From positions 2,297,230-2,361,229 of the forward strand of contig OZ255837.1 in NCBI GenBank assembly GCA_965277745.1: a stretch of 64,000 nt of DNA, written 5' to 3'. Positions 60,755 to 64,000 of the stretch are shown here, piece by piece (within the stretch, counting starts at the first letter, position 1; each line of letters begins with the position of its first letter). The DNA is from G965277745 sp965277745 (lineage in GTDB: Bacteria; Pseudomonadota; Gammaproteobacteria; Cardiobacteriales; Cardiobacteriaceae). Below the pieces are notes generated by a model that worked only from the letters and a program-made list of their open reading frames with translations, did not search any database and was not told the DNA's origin. The translations under genes were made by a program, and so were the position numbers.

Positions 60755-61478
60755 TTCACTATTACCTCTGAACGCAACACAGGAAGAACGAGACATCGAA
60801 TTATCCGCTGCTCGAATTGGTGATGTGCCTGTTGAAATTGGACCGCTCTGGAATGTCGATACTTGCCCGTCTGACTTACTGCCTTGGCTGGCTTGGGCAT
60901 TGAGTGTCGACGAATGGGAAAGCTGTTGGGGCGAAGACCAGAAACGACAAATGATTAAACAAAGTGCAATTTTGCACCTGAAAAAAGGAACCGTAGGCGC
61001 GATAAAAAGGGCACTGGAAGCAGTAGATGCAAAAACCGAGATAATAGAATGGTTCGAACCGGACAGTGGCCTGGCACCCCATACCTTCCAGCTGATGTCG
61101 TGGGCCAACGCCAATCTTGCACCACATAGTGAAATGGTGTTGGGGCCTGATCTTTATAGCTCACTGAAACGATTGATCGACAATGCCAAGCCGGTGCGCA
61201 GCCATTATGAAATCCGCGTCGGTGCAGCCTTCGGTGACGGCCTGAGTGTTTACAACATCATGAATGCCGCGCAGTCACTGAGGAGAGAGGCACGGACGCG
61301 ACAAACACCACTTGAGTCAAGGTGCCGGCTGAGCACAGCGGCATGGTTACAAAGCACCGAAGTGGCTAGAGAACAGATGACACCAAAGGCAGTGACAGAC
61401 TTTGGAAATGCTGGTATGACAATGGTGGCAGCGATCAGGACGGTGACATTGACACAAGCGACGATGGAGGCAGCATGA
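60747..61478 (+). CDS. Tail protein I (P2 type)
   Basis: 243 residues. SLLPLNATQEERDIELSAAR, LPWLAWALSVDEWESCWGED and HYEIRVGAAFGDGL match P2 tail protein I. The 18-bp repeat lies within it (60962-60979, encoding SAILHL). The C-terminal 70 residues are less conserved. Ends 4 bp into the tail-fibre gene. Confidence 0.9.
   Translation: MSDSLLPLNATQEERDIELSAARIGDVPVEIGPLWNVDTCPSDLLPWLAWALSVDEWESCWGEDQKRQMIKQSAILHLKKGTVGAIKRALEAVDAKTEIIEWFEPDSGLAPHTFQLMSWANANLAPHSEMVLGPDLYSSLKRLIDNAKPVRSHYEIRVGAAFGDGLSVYNIMNAAQSLRREARTRQTPLESRCRLSTAAWLQSTEVAREQMTPKAVTDFGNAGMTMVAAIRTVTLTQATMEAA
60962..60979. repeat. 18-bp repeat with inverted core, copy 3, inside tail protein I
   Basis: Identical to the copies at 48448 and 55115 although here it is coding sequence (frame QSAILHLKK). 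Identity despite coding constraint suggests a functional or mobile site. Confidence 0.8.
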
Positions 61479-62527
61479 ATACCACCTTGACCCCGGTGAT
61501 CACCTCGGCGGGATTGAACGCGATCTGGAATGCGCAGCACGATGGTCTCGAGGCGACCATCGCTGAAATCGCCCTGGGCGAGGCGGGATGGACGCCGGAC
61601 AACAGCGCCACCGCGCTGAAAGACGAAAAACGCCGTATTCCGGTTGCCGGCGCGCGGGTCAACGAGACCCAAATCCACTTGACCGGTGTCGAGGACGGCA
61701 CCGCGGAATACTGGGTGCGCGAAGTCGGCTTCTACCTCGCAGACGGCATCCTGCTGGCGATCTGGAGCGCCGCCGAGCAGGCGCTGGCCTATAAATCAGC
61801 CGGCGTCGATCTGTTGCTCGCCTTCGATCTCGTCTTGACGGCGTTGCCGGCAGACAGCGTCACCGTGGACGGCAGCGCCGGTTACATGCTGCCCCCCGCG
61901 ACCGACTCGAAACGCGGCTTGATCCGTATCGCCACGGCGGACGAAGCACGAGGCGGCAAAGCCACCGATGTCGCGGTCAATCCGGCGCAGGTAAAACAGA
62001 TCGCGGACAGGCGCAAAGCGGCAGACGCCGACAAGCTCGACGGCAAAGACAGCAGCGTCTACGCGCCGCCGGGGGCGGTGATCGCCTACGCTGCGCCTAG
62101 GCCTCCCGAAGGCTGGCTGGAGTGTAATGGCGCGACAATTTCGCGTACCGCCTACGCCGATCTGTTCGCGGCGATCGGCACCGTCTTTGGCGTTGGGGAT
62201 GGCGCCACCACCTTTTCCCTGCCCGATCTGCGCAGCGAATTTATTCGCGGTTTCGATGACGGTCGCGGTGTCGATAGCGCCCGTGATTTTGGCACCGCAC
62301 AAATATCCACTCAGGTGCCCATAGACGATGACGACAAACAAGTCGTCGGTGCGCTGAGCAGAATTAAAAATAACCTCCCTGGACTGGGTTATGAACCAGC
62401 GCAACTTGGAGATATATATCTGCATTATTCAGTAAAGAGTGGAACCGCCCAAAAACACAAAGACCCTATATATCTGGCGTCGATCAGACCGCGCAACGTC
62501 GCGCTGCTGTACTGCATTAAATACTGA
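61475..62527 (+). CDS. Tail fibre/collar protein (P2 gpH-like)
   Basis: 350 residues. The N-terminus is a fibre attachment domain (TPVITSAGLNAIWNAQHDGL, EATIAEIALGEAGW; DUF3751 type). The middle is the KRGLIRIATADEARGGKATD repeat, then the tail-collar domain PPGAVIAYAAPRPPEGWLEC, DLFAAIGTVFGVGDGATTFS, LPDLRSEFIRGFDDGRGVDS. GC-rich up to ~62330, then AT-richer to the end. It binds the host surface. Confidence 0.9.
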   Translation: MNTTLTPVITSAGLNAIWNAQHDGLEATIAEIALGEAGWTPDNSATALKDEKRRIPVAGARVNETQIHLTGVEDGTAEYWVREVGFYLADGILLAIWSAAEQALAYKSAGVDLLLAFDLVLTALPADSVTVDGSAGYMLPPATDSKRGLIRIATADEARGGKATDVAVNPAQVKQIADRRKAADADKLDGKDSSVYAPPGAVIAYAAPRPPEGWLECNGATISRTAYADLFAAIGTVFGVGDGATTFSLPDLRSEFIRGFDDGRGVDSARDFGTAQISTQVPIDDDDKQVVGALSRIKNNLPGLGYEPAQLGDIYLHYSVKSGTAQKHKDPIYLASIRPRNVALLYCIKY

Positions 62528-62537
62528 GGAGGCCACC

Positions 62538-63479
62538 ATGACAACGATTTATCACTATGACGAACAGAGCGGCGAATACCTGGGCGAATCCATTGCCGCC
62601 CGCGATCCGCTCGAAGGACACCCGCTGATCCCCGCCGCCGCGACGACGCAAAAGCCGCTCGCTGTCGGGGCGCGCGAAGCGGCGGTGTTCGACCGCGAAA
62701 CAGAGCGCTGGCGGACGGTGGCGGATTATCGCGGCGTGACTTATTGGCTCGAGGACGGAAGCAGCCAGACAATCACGCGACTGGGTGTGCTCTTGCCGGA
62801 CAATGCGCTGCAGGGGGCTCCGCCGCTGACGCCGGCCGCAAACCGCGCAAAAGCGCGCGCGCAACCCGCGACGATAGGCGACCTGGACGGCAAGGTCGCC
62901 AAAACCGGCGATACGATGACAGGCAGGCTGAATTTTAACAATTTAGATAATCCTATATGTTTGGTAGATAGAAATAAAAATGCATCTGCTGATAAAAATA
63001 TAGGTTTAGGTCTTATCTCCGGCCGGCTGGAAAGAATAGGTAATCTGGAAACTCATCTCTATCTTGAACAATACAAAAATATAGATTATAGATTTTGTAT
63101 CAGGTTGACTAAATTTGGATCTGATCAATTTTGGTCATTCCGCAGCGACGGTCATCTCTACGGGCCACATGGCAAAATCGTCAACGCAAAAGACGAGGCA
63201 TTCAGTGTCGGCAGTTACGTAATAGCTGTATTGAACCCGAGCATAAAAACTAGATTGATATACAACAATAATGCAATTCTGCCCGGGTCCCACATTTTAA
63301 GGTCAAATATTGGCGGGGACTTGGGAAATGACAATGTTTCAACGACATGGCGAGCGGGTAAATGGGGAAGTGATAGTTTGCCTGGTACGTGGCGAGTGAT
63401 GACTCCTATCAACGCACACGTAGAGACGAGTAATGACGCATCATGGTGCTCGATCAATTTATTCAAAAGGATATTTTGA
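62538..63479 (+). CDS. Second tail fibre protein with AT-rich variable tip
   Basis: 313 residues from ATG 62538 with GAGGAGG ahead. The first ~130 residues are GC-rich and fibre-like (TKPLAVGAREAAVFDRETER, VAKTGDTMTGRLNF). From about 62935 the base composition drops sharply (runs such as AATAAAAATG) in the receptor-binding part that ends WCSINLFKRIF. This suggests exchange of the tip by recombination. A shorter alternative start would remove only a few residues. Confidence 0.85.
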   Translation: MTTIYHYDEQSGEYLGESIAARDPLEGHPLIPAAATTQKPLAVGAREAAVFDRETERWRTVADYRGVTYWLEDGSSQTITRLGVLLPDNALQGAPPLTPAANRAKARAQPATIGDLDGKVAKTGDTMTGRLNFNNLDNPICLVDRNKNASADKNIGLGLISGRLERIGNLETHLYLEQYKNIDYRFCIRLTKFGSDQFWSFRSDGHLYGPHGKIVNAKDEAFSVGSYVIAVLNPSIKTRLIYNNNAILPGSHILRSNIGGDLGNDNVSTTWRAGKWGSDSLPGTWRVMTPINAHVETSNDASWCSINLFKRIF

Positions 63480-64000
63480 TGAACTACGAAATAAGAGAGT
63501 GCGTCTGGAACGATGCCGAGCACACCAGTTTCGATTGCGTCTGGACGCATCCCGAATTTGGGGACATTCCGTTTACCTCGCGCGGAGATGACCCCGATGC
63601 AACCGGAAAAGCACTGTTCGCCTGGGCGGTTGCAAACGCCGAAATCGCCGAACCAGACCCCAAGAAACTCCTCGCCGAGGCGAAAATGGCGGCAATCGCC
63701 AACGTAAGCGCCGCAGCCACCGAAGCGCAAAGCGCGGACATCGACTATCAGGACGTGATGTACCAAGCCGACGCGCGCAGTGAGAAGGCGCTCACCGACC
63801 GTATCTCTATCCTGCAAGCATCGGGCAACACCAAGGCGATGACAGCATGGATTGCCGCCGACAATAGCCAGCACGACCTGAGCTTTGCCGACCTTGCCAA
63901 ACTCGCCTACGCGATCGCCGAGCGCAAGCAACAGATCGTCCTACGGGCAAGAGAGAAAAAGGACGCGATCGCAAAGGCGAAGACGGTTAAAGCGGTCGAG
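63479..64000 (+). CDS. DUF4376-type tail fibre assembly-like protein, 3' end outside window
   Basis: 174 codons to the window edge, starting ATG 63479 overlapping the fibre stop. The C-terminal region has AWIAADNSQHDLSFADLAKL, AYAIAERKQQIVL and RAREKKDAIAKA, a DUF4376 pattern found after tail fibres. The middle contains VSAAATEAQSADIDYQDVMY. It may assist fibre folding. The end of the gene is not visible. Confidence 0.8.
   Translation, partial: MNYEIRECVWNDAEHTSFDCVWTHPEFGDIPFTSRGDDPDATGKALFAWAVANAEIAEPDPKKLLAEAKMAAIANVSAAATEAQSADIDYQDVMYQADARSEKALTDRISILQASGNTKAMTAWIAADNSQHDLSFADLAKLAYAIAERKQQIVLRAREKKDAIAKAKTVKAVE

Larger units (their letters stand above)
34029..64000. mobile_element. Composite prophage (Mu-like head, P2-like tail, DNA polymerase replication module)
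   Basis: Continuous phage gene content from 34029 to the right edge. Leftward early operon (34029-42198), lysogeny control (42863-44497), primase, Mor-like activator, lysis cassette (48530-49691), packaging and head genes (49953-58948), baseplate and fibres (58948-64000). No integrase or transposase gene is present in the window, so the mode of integration is unknown. The tail sheath and tape measure should lie to the right. Confidence 0.92.

Noticed and set aside
34029..64000. Classification as a complete Mu-like transposable phage
   Set aside because: Head genes and the Mor-like activator suggest it, but no Mu A or B homologue is present and replication genes are of another type.
1..64000. 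CRISPR arrays, rRNA and tRNA genes
   Set aside because: I looked for regularly spaced repeats, tRNA T-loop/acceptor patterns and rRNA segments and saw none. Repeats found are IS-derived, SLR units or phage sites.

Overview
The window looks like a Gram-negative proteobacterial chromosome, probably gammaproteobacterial. GyrB has the long Gram-negative form, a TmcA remnant is present, and the prophage carries Rz/Rz1 spanins that only make sense with an outer membrane. I cannot name genus or species. The housekeeping genes are fairly GC-rich. The window falls into a core region crowded with decayed insertion sequences (about 1-33.7 kb) and a large prophage (about 34.0 kb to the right edge).

Core region: a 3' pnuC fragment, a family III CoA-transferase, gyrB, a Sel1-repeat (SLR) protein between two ~230-bp direct repeats, a broken cysteine-synthase-like gene followed by a MATE exporter, adk, aroC, a tmcA truncated after its P-loop, and polA. 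At least eight IS copies or fragments sit between these genes: two IS481-type elements in nested or recombined form, an IS5-family element inside one of them, an IS1595 element, two IS427-like (IS5 family) copies, a pair of inverted IS481-type copies, and two IS630 elements. Their ends and target duplications can often be read directly.

From 21.7 to 28.9 kb lies an AT-rich, apparently acquired sugar operon on the minus strand. It encodes a periplasmic binding protein, a double-NBD ATPase, two permeases, an AlsE-type epimerase, an AlsK-type ROK kinase with a frameshift in an A7 run, and a ribokinase. It suggests import of an allose/ribose-like sugar and its conversion towards fructose-6-phosphate. 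At 29.6-33.5 kb are a phage-type fragment, a higBA toxin-antitoxin pair whose higB is split by an IS630 element, a trimeric autotransporter fragment and a second IS630.

The prophage (34.0 kb onward) is composite. A leftward early operon encodes an excisionase-like HTH protein, SNF2 helicase (frameshifted), VRR-NUC nuclease, PAPS-reductase-like protein, family A DNA polymerase, a DUF2815-like protein and a DUF2800-like protein, then small proteins including a clamp-like one. It starts at a promoter overlapped by a long inverted repeat that also occurs at the cI/cro promoter. The rightward part has cro/YdaS-like and YdaT-like genes, a primase-polymerase/helicase, a Mor-like activator, lysis genes, Mu-like terminase/head genes and a P2-like baseplate and tail-fibre module that runs off the window. 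No integrase or Mu transposase is visible.

The most notable element is the Mu gpF-type head protein, which carries a C-terminal HExGH zincin-like domain and is followed immediately by a small acidic gene: a candidate phage-borne MuF toxin/immunity pair. Other notable signals are the paired repressor operators, an 18-bp repeat found three times in the prophage late region, a higB that precise IS excision would restore, and a 33-bp micro-inversion between two IS copies.
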